From Micromonospora avicenniae (GTDB taxonomy: Bacteria; Actinomycetota; Actinomycetes; Mycobacteriales; Micromonosporaceae): a stretch of DNA of 64,000 nucleotides. The notes beneath the pieces are model-generated. The model did not search any database, was not told where the DNA came from, and saw nothing but the letters and a program-made list of their open reading frames with translations. Every line of letters begins with the position of its first letter. Position 1 is the stretch's first letter. This document shows, one piece after another, positions 32,886 through 40,857 of this stretch. The translations under genes and the position numbers were made by a program. The stretch covers positions 62,001-126,000 of the forward strand of contig NZ_FTNF01000011.1 in the NCBI RefSeq assembly GCF_900156065.1. The letters run 5' to 3'.

Positions 32886-34085
32886 ATGCCGGACGACCAG
32901 CTGCTGACGACCGCCGAGGTGGCCCATCGCCTGCGTATCAAGCCAGAGACGATCTACGCGTACGTCAGCCGAGGGTTGCTTGCCCGCGTCAAGGTTCCCG
33001 GCGAGCGGATCAGCCGTTTCCGGCTGGCCGACGTCGAGCGGCTGGCCGCCCGCACCCAGGCGACGCGGCCGGATCGGGACACCGCCGCGACGATGCGCAC
33101 CGCCACGACACTGATCGCCTACGGGCGGCTCCACTACCGGGGCGTCGACGCCGCGAAGCTCGCCCCGGTGACCCCGTTCGAAGAGATCGCCCGGTGGCTC
33201 TGGACCGGGGAGCGGCGCGGGGAGAGCTTCGTGGCCGCTCCGGAGTCGATCGACGGTGCCAGACGAGCCAGCGCCCACCTGCCGGAGCACGCCCGGACCT
33301 TCGACCGGCTTCTGGTGGTCGTCGCGCTCGCGGCCGCGATGGATCCGCTGCGCTTCGACCTGGCGCCGGCCACCGTGGCGGCGCTCGCGCCCGGCCTGCT
33401 GGCCACCATGGTCGACGCGCTGCCCCTCGCGGGGCATGCGGCCGCGGACGACAGCCTGGCGGCCCGCCTGTGGCCCCGGCTGACCCGGGAGCCGGCGACC
33501 GCGGAGGGCCTTCGGGCGCTCAACGCCGCACTCGTCCTGCTCGCCGATCACGACCTGGCCGCCTCGACCATCGCGGTACGGGTGGCGGCTTCGACCCGCG
33601 CGAATCCGTACGCCGCAGTGCTGGCCGGCCTGGGCGCGCTGGACGGGCCGCTGCACGGCGCCGTGGGCGGGACGGTCCACCGGATGATCGAGTCGGCGCT
33701 GCGGGACGGGGTCGCGGCCGCGATCGCCGACTCGCTGCGCACCGGCGGCCTGCCCGGATTCGGGCATCCGCTCTACCCGGACGGCGACCCGCGCGCGGCC
33801 GCTCTCCTCGACCTGGTGACTCCGCTGCCCGCCCCCGGCGAGTTGCGCCGCGCCGTGGACGCCCTGATCAGCACCGCGGTCCGGCGGGGCAGCCGGCCGA
33901 ACGTCGACTTCGCCCTCGCCGTGCTGGCGCACACGAGCGGCATGGGCCCCGGCGCCGCCGAGGTGATCTTCGCGATCGCCCGCACGGCCGGCTGGATCGC
34001 GCACATCATCGAGGAGTACGCCCAGCCGAGCAACCGGTTCCGGTGGAGCAGCGGCTACGTCGGACCACCGCCGATGTCGGTGTGA
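32886..34085 (+). CDS. Citrate synthase homologue with N-terminal helix-turn-helix domain
   Basis: 399 residues. Residues 1-60 are an excisionase/MerR-type winged helix: LLTTAEVAHRLRIKPETIYAY, VSRGLLARVKVPG, SRFRLADVERLAARTQ. Residues about 70-395 are citrate synthase-like, with the complete triad pattern: DGPLHGAVGG (His), LPGFGHPLYPDGDPR (His) and RPNVDFALAVL (Asp). It is therefore a possible catalytically competent enzyme fused to a DNA-binding head. It faces the other citrate synthase gene across 67 bp with an inverted repeat. A role as a metabolite-sensing regulator of the pair is an inference. Confidence 0.85.
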   Translation: MPDDQLLTTAEVAHRLRIKPETIYAYVSRGLLARVKVPGERISRFRLADVERLAARTQATRPDRDTAATMRTATTLIAYGRLHYRGVDAAKLAPVTPFEEIARWLWTGERRGESFVAAPESIDGARRASAHLPEHARTFDRLLVVVALAAAMDPLRFDLAPATVAALAPGLLATMVDALPLAGHAAADDSLAARLWPRLTREPATAEGLRALNAALVLLADHDLAASTIAVRVAASTRANPYAAVLAGLGALDGPLHGAVGGTVHRMIESALRDGVAAAIADSLRTGGLPGFGHPLYPDGDPRAAALLDLVTPLPAPGELRRAVDALISTAVRRGSRPNVDFALAVLAHTSGMGPGAAEVIFAIARTAGWIAHIIEEYAQPSNRFRWSSGYVGPPPMSV

Positions 34086-34149
34086 ACCCGGCCCCGGACG
34101 TCGGCACCCGCCCCCGCGCTCGCCCGGCTCAGGTGGCGGACCGGCGCGA

Positions 34150-35199
34150 TCACCAGGGCCGGATGAGACACATTCCGCCGAAGCCGGGCCGGTCCATGGT
34201 GCTCAGCGCCTCGGGCGCCTCGTCGAGGCCGATCGTGCGGGTGACCAGGTCGGCGGGGCGCAGCACGCCGGCGCTGACCAGCCGCAGCAGCTCCGGGTAG
34301 GCGTGCGCCGCCATGCCGTGGCTGCCGCGCAGCTCCAGCTCGTACGCGATCACCAGATCCATCGGCAGCGCCGGACGCCCCTGAGCGGTGGGCAGGAGCC
34401 CGACCTGCACGTGCCGCCCGCGCCGCCGAAGGCTCTCGATCGACGCGACGCAGGTGGCGTGACTGCCCAGTGCGTCCAGCGAGAGGTGGGCGCCGCCGCC
34501 GGTGGCCTCCCGAACGGCGGCGGCCACCGCGCCGGGGGCGGTGAGGGCGCTGCCGTCCACGCAGACCGCGGCTCCGAAGCGTCGGGCCAGCTCCAGGGCG
34601 GCGGGGGAGACGTCCACCGCCACGACCTGCGCGCCGCACGCCGCGGCGATCATCACGGCGGAGAGGCCGACGCCGCCACAGCCCTGCACGGCCACCCACT
34701 CGCCGGCGGCGACGCGCCCCTGCGCCACCACCGCCCGGAACGCCGTGGCGAAGCGGCAGCCGAGGGCCGCCGCGGCCGGGTGACCCAAATCGTCGGGGAG
34801 CCGGACCAGGTTGACGTCCGCGTCGTGCACCGCGACGTACTCGGCGAACGATCCCCAGTGAGTGAAGCCCGGCTGGGTCTGCCGCTCGCACACCTGCTGG
34901 TCACCGCCGAGGCATGCCGGGCAGTGCCCGCACGCGCACACGAACGGCGCGGTCACCCGGTCGCCGCGCCGCCACGCACGTACGCCGGCACCGACCGCCT
35001 CGACGACGCCGGCGAACTCGTGGCCGGGCACGTGCGGCGGGCGGATGTCGGGATCGTGCCCCTGCCAGCCGTGCCAGTCGCTGCGACACAGCCCGGTCGC
35101 CTCCACCCGGACCACCACGCCCCCCGGCGGCGGTACCGGATCGGGAACATCGCGGACCTCGGGCCGGGCACCGAAGTCGTCGAAGATCACCGCACGCAT
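34150..35199 (-). CDS. Zinc-dependent alcohol dehydrogenase (MDR family)
   Basis: 349 residues from ATG 35199 with AGGA at 7-nt spacing. Catalytic-zinc ligands in TGLCRSDWHGW and PGHEFAGVVE; structural-zinc cysteines in CACGHCPACLGGDQQVC (four Cys present); cofactor-binding loop VQGCGGVGLSAVMIAAACG followed by the acidic VVAVDVSP, which favours NAD(H). It oxidises an alcohol or reduces an aldehyde; the substrate cannot be read. Its 3' end lies close to that of the HTH-citrate synthase gene (convergent). Confidence 0.9.
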   Translation of the reverse strand: MRAVIFDDFGARPEVRDVPDPVPPPGGVVVRVEATGLCRSDWHGWQGHDPDIRPPHVPGHEFAGVVEAVGAGVRAWRRGDRVTAPFVCACGHCPACLGGDQQVCERQTQPGFTHWGSFAEYVAVHDADVNLVRLPDDLGHPAAAALGCRFATAFRAVVAQGRVAAGEWVAVQGCGGVGLSAVMIAAACGAQVVAVDVSPAALELARRFGAAVCVDGSALTAPGAVAAAVREATGGGAHLSLDALGSHATCVASIESLRRRGRHVQVGLLPTAQGRPALPMDLVIAYELELRGSHGMAAHAYPELLRLVSAGVLRPADLVTRTIGLDEAPEALSTMDRPGFGGMCLIRPW

Positions 35200-35280
35200 G
35201 CGCGGATCCTGACATGCCCGGGTCGCAGCCGGCACACCCGGCCCCGCCGGCCACCCCGGCGGGCCGTTTCGGCGCGGCCC

Positions 35281-36489
35281 TTACCGCCGGTCGGACTTCG
35301 ATCGGCCGGCCCTGCGCCGCCACGGGATCACCACCAGGGCGACGGTCAGGACGAACACGCCGCCGAGACCGAGGCCGACGGGCAGCAGCAACGAGGTGGG
35401 CCCGGCCGTCTCCTCCTCGCGCTCTCCCTTGACCGGCACGACGGGTTGGTCGTACTTCTTCTCCTCCGGTGCCACCAGGTGGCCGACGGACGCGCCACGC
35501 GGAAGCGCGAAACCCCAGTTGAGCAGCGCCGCCGCCTCACCCAGACTGCCCAGCGGAGCGGTCTCCGCGCCCAGGAGGGTGACCGCGAGCCGCCGGCCGT
35601 CGCGTTCGGCCACCCCGACGTACGTCTGCCGCGCCAGGTCGGTGAAGCCCGTCTTGCCCCCGAGCGTGCCCGGGTAGTGGCCGAGCAACGTGTTGTCGTG
35701 CGTGATCTCGAGGGCCGGGCTTCCCGAGCGTGCCGGTATCCGCGCCACCTCGGTCGCCATGTACCGCCGGAAGTCCTCGCGGGCGAACGCCGCCCGCGCG
35801 ATCAACGCCAGGTCGTACGCGCTCGTGTACTGATCGGGGCCGTCGAGACCGGAGGGGGTCGCCGCGTGCGTCTGGTACGCCCGCAGCCGGCGGGCCTCCT
35901 CGTTCATCGCGTCGACGCCGCCCTGCCTCCCGGCGCTGCCGCCGCCGAGGCGGGCGAGCACGTTGGCCGCGTCGTTGCCCGAGCAGAGCAACAACCCCAG
36001 CCACAGGTCCTCGACGGCGTACCGGCCGCCCGCCCGTACTCCCATCAGCGAGCTCTCCGGGTCGAGGTCGAGCAGGTCCGACCGCGCCACCTCCACCTCC
36101 TGCGTCGGGTCGAGCCGGGGCATCAGCGTGGCGGCGAGCAGCAGCTTCTGCACGCTGGCCGGCGTCCGGCGCTCGTGCGGCCCGCACCCGCCCAGGACCT
36201 CGCCGGTCTTGAGGTCCGCCACGAGCCACGCGGTGGCGGTCACCGCCGGCGCCTTCGGCACGCCGGACGGGATCGCGAGCCCGGCGGTCGCGAGGGCCTC
36301 GCCGCCGACCGCGCGCTGCGCGGGGTCGACCGGCGGCGGAGACGGGACGGCCGGTGCCGGCGTCGGCGGCTTCACCGCCGGACAGGGCAGGTACGGCGCC
36401 GCGGCCGTCCGCGCCGGTGGCGTGATCGCGACGGCGGGCAGGGCCAGAATGGCGCCGAGCGCCACGGAGGTAACCCGAACGATGGTCAC
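35281..36489 (-). CDS. D-alanyl-D-alanine carboxypeptidase (penicillin-binding protein 5/6 type)
   Basis: About 402 residues; the start is taken as GTG 36489, but no ribosome site is clear. Signal-like hydrophobic N-terminus, then a Pro/Ala-rich linker to about residue 60. Active-site motifs of the S11 family: TPASVQKLL (SxxK), CSGNDAAN (SxN) and GGKTGFTDLA (KTG). A C-terminal transmembrane anchor (LLPVGLGLGGVFVLTVALVVI) with a basic tail RRRAGRSKSDRR holds it to the membrane. Trims the terminal D-Ala from peptidoglycan stem peptides. A 34-bp palindrome lies just upstream. Confidence 0.88.
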   Translation of the reverse strand: MTIVRVTSVALGAILALPAVAITPPARTAAAPYLPCPAVKPPTPAPAVPSPPPVDPAQRAVGGEALATAGLAIPSGVPKAPAVTATAWLVADLKTGEVLGGCGPHERRTPASVQKLLLAATLMPRLDPTQEVEVARSDLLDLDPESSLMGVRAGGRYAVEDLWLGLLLCSGNDAANVLARLGGGSAGRQGGVDAMNEEARRLRAYQTHAATPSGLDGPDQYTSAYDLALIARAAFAREDFRRYMATEVARIPARSGSPALEITHDNTLLGHYPGTLGGKTGFTDLARQTYVGVAERDGRRLAVTLLGAETAPLGSLGEAAALLNWGFALPRGASVGHLVAPEEKKYDQPVVPVKGEREEETAGPTSLLLPVGLGLGGVFVLTVALVVIPWRRRAGRSKSDRR

Positions 36490-36504
36490 GCTTACGTACG
36501 GTAA

Positions 36505-36538
36505 TCCGCCATTCGCCGGGTACCTGGCGAATGGCGGA
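36505..36538. repeat. 34-bp near-perfect inverted repeat upstream of the carboxypeptidase gene
   Basis: 13-bp arms (starting TCCGCCATTCGCC) flank an 8-base centre that contains GGTACC; only one central base pair is mismatched. It sits 16 bp upstream of the carboxypeptidase start and about 190 bp after the SARP stop. It could be an operator or a terminator of the SARP transcript. Confidence 0.7.
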
Positions 36539-36543
36539 AGTAG

Positions 36544-36741
36544 TGCTCTCGGCCCCTGCCGCCTACCGCGCTCGGCCGCCTGTACGAGTACCCGGAGATG
36601 GCCCATGCCTTCATGCTGCGGCGACCCGGCGCGCGGACCGGCGCGGTGCTGACCGATGTCATCCGACGTGTCGACAGCGGGCGCCGCATCCCACCCACCC
36701 GAGTGCCGTGCGGCCCGCCCGCGCGGAGGTCACCCGGGTAG
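36544..36741 (+). pseudogene. Possible gene remnant with coding-like composition
   Basis: One plus-strand frame is open from 36544 to a TAG at 36739-36741 and from about 36571 shows roughly 88% G/C at third codon positions. It reads GRLYEYPEMAHAFMLRRPG, ARTGAVLTDVIRRVDSGRRI before decaying into low-complexity sequence. The only ATG (36598) lacks a ribosome site, and the end overlaps the SARP gene 3' end by 12 bp. It looks like the remains of a protein-coding gene; the parent family was not recognised. Confidence 0.25.
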
Positions 36742-39630
36742 TGCGGCGAGCCGGTCGCGGAGCTGGTCGGCGTCCGGGTGGGTGAGTTCGTCGAGGATGG
36801 CCAGGGCCTGCCGCCAGGTCCGGCCGGCGAGCGGCGGATCGCCGGCTGCCAGGTGCAGCTCGCCGAGTCGGGTGAGCGTCCTGCTCTCGTAGTAGCGGCT
36901 GCTCACCTCGCGGTAGCGTTCGAGCGCCTGCTCGTACAACGCGACGGCCCGGTCGTGCTGGCCGAGGTGATGGTGGATGAATCCGAGACTGTCCAGCGTC
37001 ACTGCCTCGCCGTGCCGGTCGTCCCCGATCTCGCGGTGCAGGGTCAGCGCCTCCCCGCAGTAGGCCAGCGCCTGCTCGTAGTGGCCGAGATGGGCGTGCC
37101 ACCAGCCGATGTTGTTGAGGGCGTTCGCCTGGCCGGAGAGCTGACCGGTCTTCCGCCAGAGCGCCAGCGCCTGCTCGGCGTGGTACAGGCCCAGCTCGGG
37201 CTGCCCCAGCCGCCCGTGTACCCAGACCAGCCCCATGTGCGTGTCGGCCTCGGAGTTCGCATCGCCCAGCTCGCGGAACTGGTCGAGTGCGAACTCCAGA
37301 TGTGCCTGCGCGTCGTCGTCGCGGCCCAGGGCGGCGATCGCGACAGCGAGGCTGCGGTGCAGGTGAGCCCGGCCCGCCGAGTCGGTGATCCGGCTCGCCG
37401 CCGTGACCACCGTCTGCTGGGTGGCCGCCATGGTGTGCCAGAGCCCGCACCGGTGGAAGAACGTGGTGAGGATGCCGGCCAGCTGCCAGGTGTGCCGGTC
37501 GAAGCCGTTCTCGGCCGCCTGGTTGATCACGCCGAGCAGCACCCGTTGCTCGCTGGCGAACCAGGCGACCGCCTGCCGTGGCGCGGCGAGCTCGGCCACC
37601 GCTACTCCGGGACCGGGCGCGGCCAGCGACATCAACTGCTGGCCCGGGTAGAGCAGCCGGTTGGCGAGGTCAGCGGTGTGCAGGTAGTGGTCGAACAGGC
37701 GGCGTTGTGCCTGTCCGCGTTCGGACGCCGCCTCGTGCACGTGAGCCAGTTCGCTGGCGTACGCCCGCAGGAGATCATGGGACCCGTACCGGCCGGGACT
37801 CTGCTCGAAGAGCAGGTGCGCCCCGGTCAGCGTGGCCAGCAGCGGTCGAACCTCGCGGACCGGAACGCCCGCGAGGCTCGCGGCGGCCGGGGCGGCGATG
37901 TCCGGTCCCGGATGGAGGCTGAGCAGCCGGAACAGTCGGGCGGCCCGCGGATCGAGCGCCCGGTACGACCAGGAGAAGACCGCCCGGACGCCGGTGAACG
38001 TCTCGTCACCGTCGAACGCGTCCAGCCCGCCACGGGCGGCTCGCAGCTCGTTCGCGATGACGGTGAGCGGGAAATGGGGATTCGCGGCGGCACGTGCGGC
38101 CACGATGGCCAGGGCGAGCGGCAGCCGGCTGCAGTGGGAGATGATCTCGTCGACCGCGTCGGGCTCGGCGGCGGCCCGCTCCGCACCGAGCCGGTTCGCC
38201 AGCAGCCTGCGCGCCTCCCCGGTGGTGAGCAGGTCCACGTGCATCGGATGGGCGCCCTCGATCACCGTGAGGCCACTGAGCCGGTTCCGACTGGTGATCA
38301 CCACCATGGACCCCGCGGAGCCGGGCAGGAGCGGCCGGACCTGATCGGCGTTCTGTGCGTTGTCCAGCACTATCAGCATCCGCCGGTCGGCGAGCAGGCT
38401 GCGGAAGAGGCTGCTCTGCGCGGCCGGCATCGCCGGGATTCGCTGCGCCGGCACCTGCAACGCGTGCAGGAAGGCGTGCAACACCTCCGACGGGCTCGCC
38501 GACGTCGCTTCCGGGTCGAACCCGCGCAGGTCCGTGTACAGCTGCCCGTCGGGGAACCAACGGCGGGCGTGGTGGGCCCAGCGCAGCGCCAACGAGGTCT
38601 TTCCGACTCCCGCCGTGCCGGTGATCGTGACGATCGTCGGATCGTGACGCTCGTCCGTACCGTCGGGCACGAGCGCGTCCAACCGGGACAGGTACGCCGT
38701 ACGACCGACGAACGCCGCCACCCCGGCGGGTAGCTGCGCCGGGACGACGGCCAGCGGCGGCTGCACTTCCCGAGGGCTGCCGGCCCGGCCGGGCGTCCCG
38801 GACGCCGTGCTCGGCTCCGCTCCGGCGGCCGCCGTGACCACCGCCGCACCGGACCCGGACCCGACGGCGGGGTCGAGCCCCGGGCTGTCCGTGATCACTG
38901 CCGCATGGAGGTCGCGCAGCGACGGTCCGGGCTCCAGGCCGAGTTCGGTGACGAGCAAGCGGCGGGCATCCCGGTACGCGGCGAGCGCGTCCGCGCGGCG
39001 ACCGCTGCGGTAGAACGCCAGCATCAACTGACCGTGCAGCCGTTCCTGCAGGGGATGGTCGACGACGAGTTCGGCGAGCTCCGACACGAGTTCACGGTGC
39101 CGACCGGCGGCGAGGTCGGCGTCGATCCGGTCCAGCAGCGCCGTCAGGCGCGACTCCTCGAGACCGCCGCAGAGCCGTTCCCGCACGGTACCGGTGGCGG
39201 CGTCGGCGAGCGCTGGCCCACGCCAGAGGTCGAGCGCGGCGCTGAGACGCGCGGAGCGCCGCCGCGGGTCGGTGAGGATCCGCGCCCCCTCGACCATCCG
39301 CTGGAAGCGGTGCAGGTCCACCGATTCCGACGGCACCGACAGCCGGTAACCCTCACCGAGCGCCAGCAGGCGGACCTGGCCGTCGGCATTCGGGCCGGCT
39401 GCGACCCGCACCGCCTTGCGGACACGCGAGATCAGTGCCTGCAGCGTCGCCCTGGCGGTTGCCGGCGGTCGCTGTCCCCAGAGGACACCGATGAGCCGCT
39501 CGGCGCTGACCACCCGGTCGGGGTCGAGCAGGAGCATCGCGAGCATCAGCCGTTCCTGGCGACGCTGGAGCGAGATCAACTGCCCGTCGTCGGTGTACAG
39601 CTCCACCGGACCCAGCAGCCGGAACTTCAT
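36730..39630 (-). CDS. AfsR-type SARP transcriptional regulator (winged helix, BTAD, NB-ARC, TPR)
   Basis: 966 residues from ATG 39630; a -10 box TAGGAT 7 bp upstream suggests a leaderless transcript. Residues 1-95 are an OmpR/PhoB-like winged helix (MKFRLLGPVELYTDDG, GQRPPATARATLQALISRVR); 100-245 a bacterial transcriptional activator domain; about 320-620 an NB-ARC ATPase with Walker A GTAGVGKTSL (K344) and MLIVLDNAQNADQV; about 700-960 TPR repeats (HAEQALALWRKTGQLSG, YCGEALTLHREIGD, ALYEQALERYREV). This is the full AfsR/large-SARP architecture, usually an ATP-dependent activator of secondary metabolism or development. No TTA codon was seen on inspection. The adjacent genes are not biosynthetic. 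Direct repeats at 39672-39700 are a likely binding site. Confidence 0.92.
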   Translation of the reverse strand: MKFRLLGPVELYTDDGQLISLQRRQERLMLAMLLLDPDRVVSAERLIGVLWGQRPPATARATLQALISRVRKAVRVAAGPNADGQVRLLALGEGYRLSVPSESVDLHRFQRMVEGARILTDPRRRSARLSAALDLWRGPALADAATGTVRERLCGGLEESRLTALLDRIDADLAAGRHRELVSELAELVVDHPLQERLHGQLMLAFYRSGRRADALAAYRDARRLLVTELGLEPGPSLRDLHAAVITDSPGLDPAVGSGSGAAVVTAAAGAEPSTASGTPGRAGSPREVQPPLAVVPAQLPAGVAAFVGRTAYLSRLDALVPDGTDERHDPTIVTITGTAGVGKTSLALRWAHHARRWFPDGQLYTDLRGFDPEATSASPSEVLHAFLHALQVPAQRIPAMPAAQSSLFRSLLADRRMLIVLDNAQNADQVRPLLPGSAGSMVVITSRNRLSGLTVIEGAHPMHVDLLTTGEARRLLANRLGAERAAAEPDAVDEIISHCSRLPLALAIVAARAAANPHFPLTVIANELRAARGGLDAFDGDETFTGVRAVFSWSYRALDPRAARLFRLLSLHPGPDIAAPAAASLAGVPVREVRPLLATLTGAHLLFEQSPGRYGSHDLLRAYASELAHVHEAASERGQAQRRLFDHYLHTADLANRLLYPGQQLMSLAAPGPGVAVAELAAPRQAVAWFASEQRVLLGVINQAAENGFDRHTWQLAGILTTFFHRCGLWHTMAATQQTVVTAASRITDSAGRAHLHRSLAVAIAALGRDDDAQAHLEFALDQFRELGDANSEADTHMGLVWVHGRLGQPELGLYHAEQALALWRKTGQLSGQANALNNIGWWHAHLGHYEQALAYCGEALTLHREIGDDRHGEAVTLDSLGFIHHHLGQHDRAVALYEQALERYREVSSRYYESRTLTRLGELHLAAGDPPLAGRTWRQALAILDELTHPDADQLRDRLAALPG

Positions 39631-39671
39631 TCGCAAGATCCTAGAGGTACGCGACAGCGGCATCGGACCGC

Positions 39672-39700
39672 GTTGGCGGGCCGTTGGCAAGGCGGTGGCA
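39672..39700. promoter_or_regulatory. Candidate SARP-binding direct repeats
   Basis: GTTGGCG (39672), GTTGGCA (39683) and GGTGGCA (39694) recur at exactly 11-bp intervals, the helical-turn spacing known for SARP heptamer sites. They lie between the SARP gene and the divergent membrane protein gene, about 30 bp from the SARP -10 box. Confidence 0.5.
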
Positions 39701-39783
39701 AGCGTCGGGTGCCAGGGTCGCCGGGTTCCACAGATGAATCCGGTAGTGCCCAGCCCCCGCGGCGGGGCGGGAAGGCCTTCTTC

Positions 39784-40857
39784 GTGTCACAGCCACCCAC
39801 GCCGTACCACCCGCACGGTGGAACCGCGTACGGGCCGCCAGGGCCCGCGCCCGCCGCGCAACCTGCCGGAGCGCCGGCGCCCTACGCGGCGTATCCGGTT
39901 CCGCCAGGGCAGCCGGCCGGACCAGCGGCGCCCTACGCCGCGCAGCCTGTTCCGCCCGGACAGCCGGCGGCGCCGTTCGCGCAGCCGGTTCCACCCGGCC
40001 AACCGGGCGGACCGCCGACGCACTACGCGGCGCAGCCGGTTGCACCGCCGCCCTTCGCCGGTGCGCACACCCAGCCACCGTCCGCACCGCCGCCGTTCGC
40101 GGGTGCGTACACCCCGCAGCAGGCGCCGCCGGGCGCGGGCCGACCACGCGGTCGCAAGCGCGTGGTCTTCGGAATGCTGGCCGCCGCCTTCGGTGTGGTG
40201 CCGCTGCTGCTCGCCGGGGTGGCGACGTTCGTGGTGGTCAAGAACCACCGGATCCAGACCGGCAACGACGCGTTCGCCGCGGTCGCCTGGCACAACCTGC
40301 GCACCGACGAGGTCTTCCCGGACTTCCTCAACGATCCCTACCAGGTCGGGGAGCAGCCGCCGGGGTGGTCCCGGCAGGGCATGGCCGAGCAGAAGGACTG
40401 CCAGGGGGTGCTGGCCGACAACCTCACCGAGGCGGTGATCGCGCAGGGGTGCGTGAGTGTGCTGCGGGCGACGTACGTGCACATCGACGGCGACATGGCC
40501 GCCACCGTCGCGCTCTGTGTGGTCGGTTCGTACCAGCAGGCGACCGAGATCGAGGAAGAGTTCAGCTCGGAGACCGCACCGATGGTGGTCCCGCTGGCGG
40601 TGCCCGGCACCACGGCCGCGGGCTGGAATCGCAAACTCGCGTACGTCGGCCGGGCGAGATCTGTCGGGCTCGACACCAACTCACCGCCGTACGTGGCGGC
40701 CGTCACCGTGGGCCCCCTGCACGCCCGCCAGTACGGAAAGCTACCCGGAGACTGGGCCATCAGCGGGCGTGCCGAGCAGAAGCTGTTCCAGGGCGTCGCC
40801 GACGAAGTCGTCGGTGCGTTCGCCCGCAGCTTCGACAACCTGGCGAACGGCCGATGA
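39784..40857 (+). CDS. Pro/Gln-rich single-pass membrane protein of unknown function
   Basis: 357 residues from GTG 39784 (GGGAAGG 8 nt upstream). Residues 1-125 are Pro/Ala/Gln/Gly-rich with imperfect tandem units such as PVPPGQPAGPAAPYAAQ. One transmembrane segment follows a basic patch (RPRGRKRVVFGMLAAAF, then VPLLLAGVATFVVV). The C-terminal 210 residues are predicted outside and contain two Cys regions (KDCQGVLADNL, QGCVSVLRATYVHIDGD). No known domain was recognised. Its stop overlaps the ATG of a membrane-anchored subtilase, so the two are translated together and probably function as a pair. A proline-rich cytoplasmic head with an external domain also occurs in type VII secretion accessory proteins, but no such locus is present. 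Confidence 0.75.
   Translation: MSQPPTPYHPHGGTAYGPPGPAPAAQPAGAPAPYAAYPVPPGQPAGPAAPYAAQPVPPGQPAAPFAQPVPPGQPGGPPTHYAAQPVAPPPFAGAHTQPPSAPPPFAGAYTPQQAPPGAGRPRGRKRVVFGMLAAAFGVVPLLLAGVATFVVVKNHRIQTGNDAFAAVAWHNLRTDEVFPDFLNDPYQVGEQPPGWSRQGMAEQKDCQGVLADNLTEAVIAQGCVSVLRATYVHIDGDMAATVALCVVGSYQQATEIEEEFSSETAPMVVPLAVPGTTAAGWNRKLAYVGRARSVGLDTNSPPYVAAVTVGPLHARQYGKLPGDWAISGRAEQKLFQGVADEVVGAFARSFDNLANGR
39885..40050 (+). repeat. Imperfect tandem repeat encoding the PPGQP-rich head
   Basis: Repeated DNA units of about 45-60 bp encode variants of 'PYAAQPVPPGQPAGP' within the membrane protein gene. They are translated low-complexity sequence, not a separate element. Confidence 0.55.
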
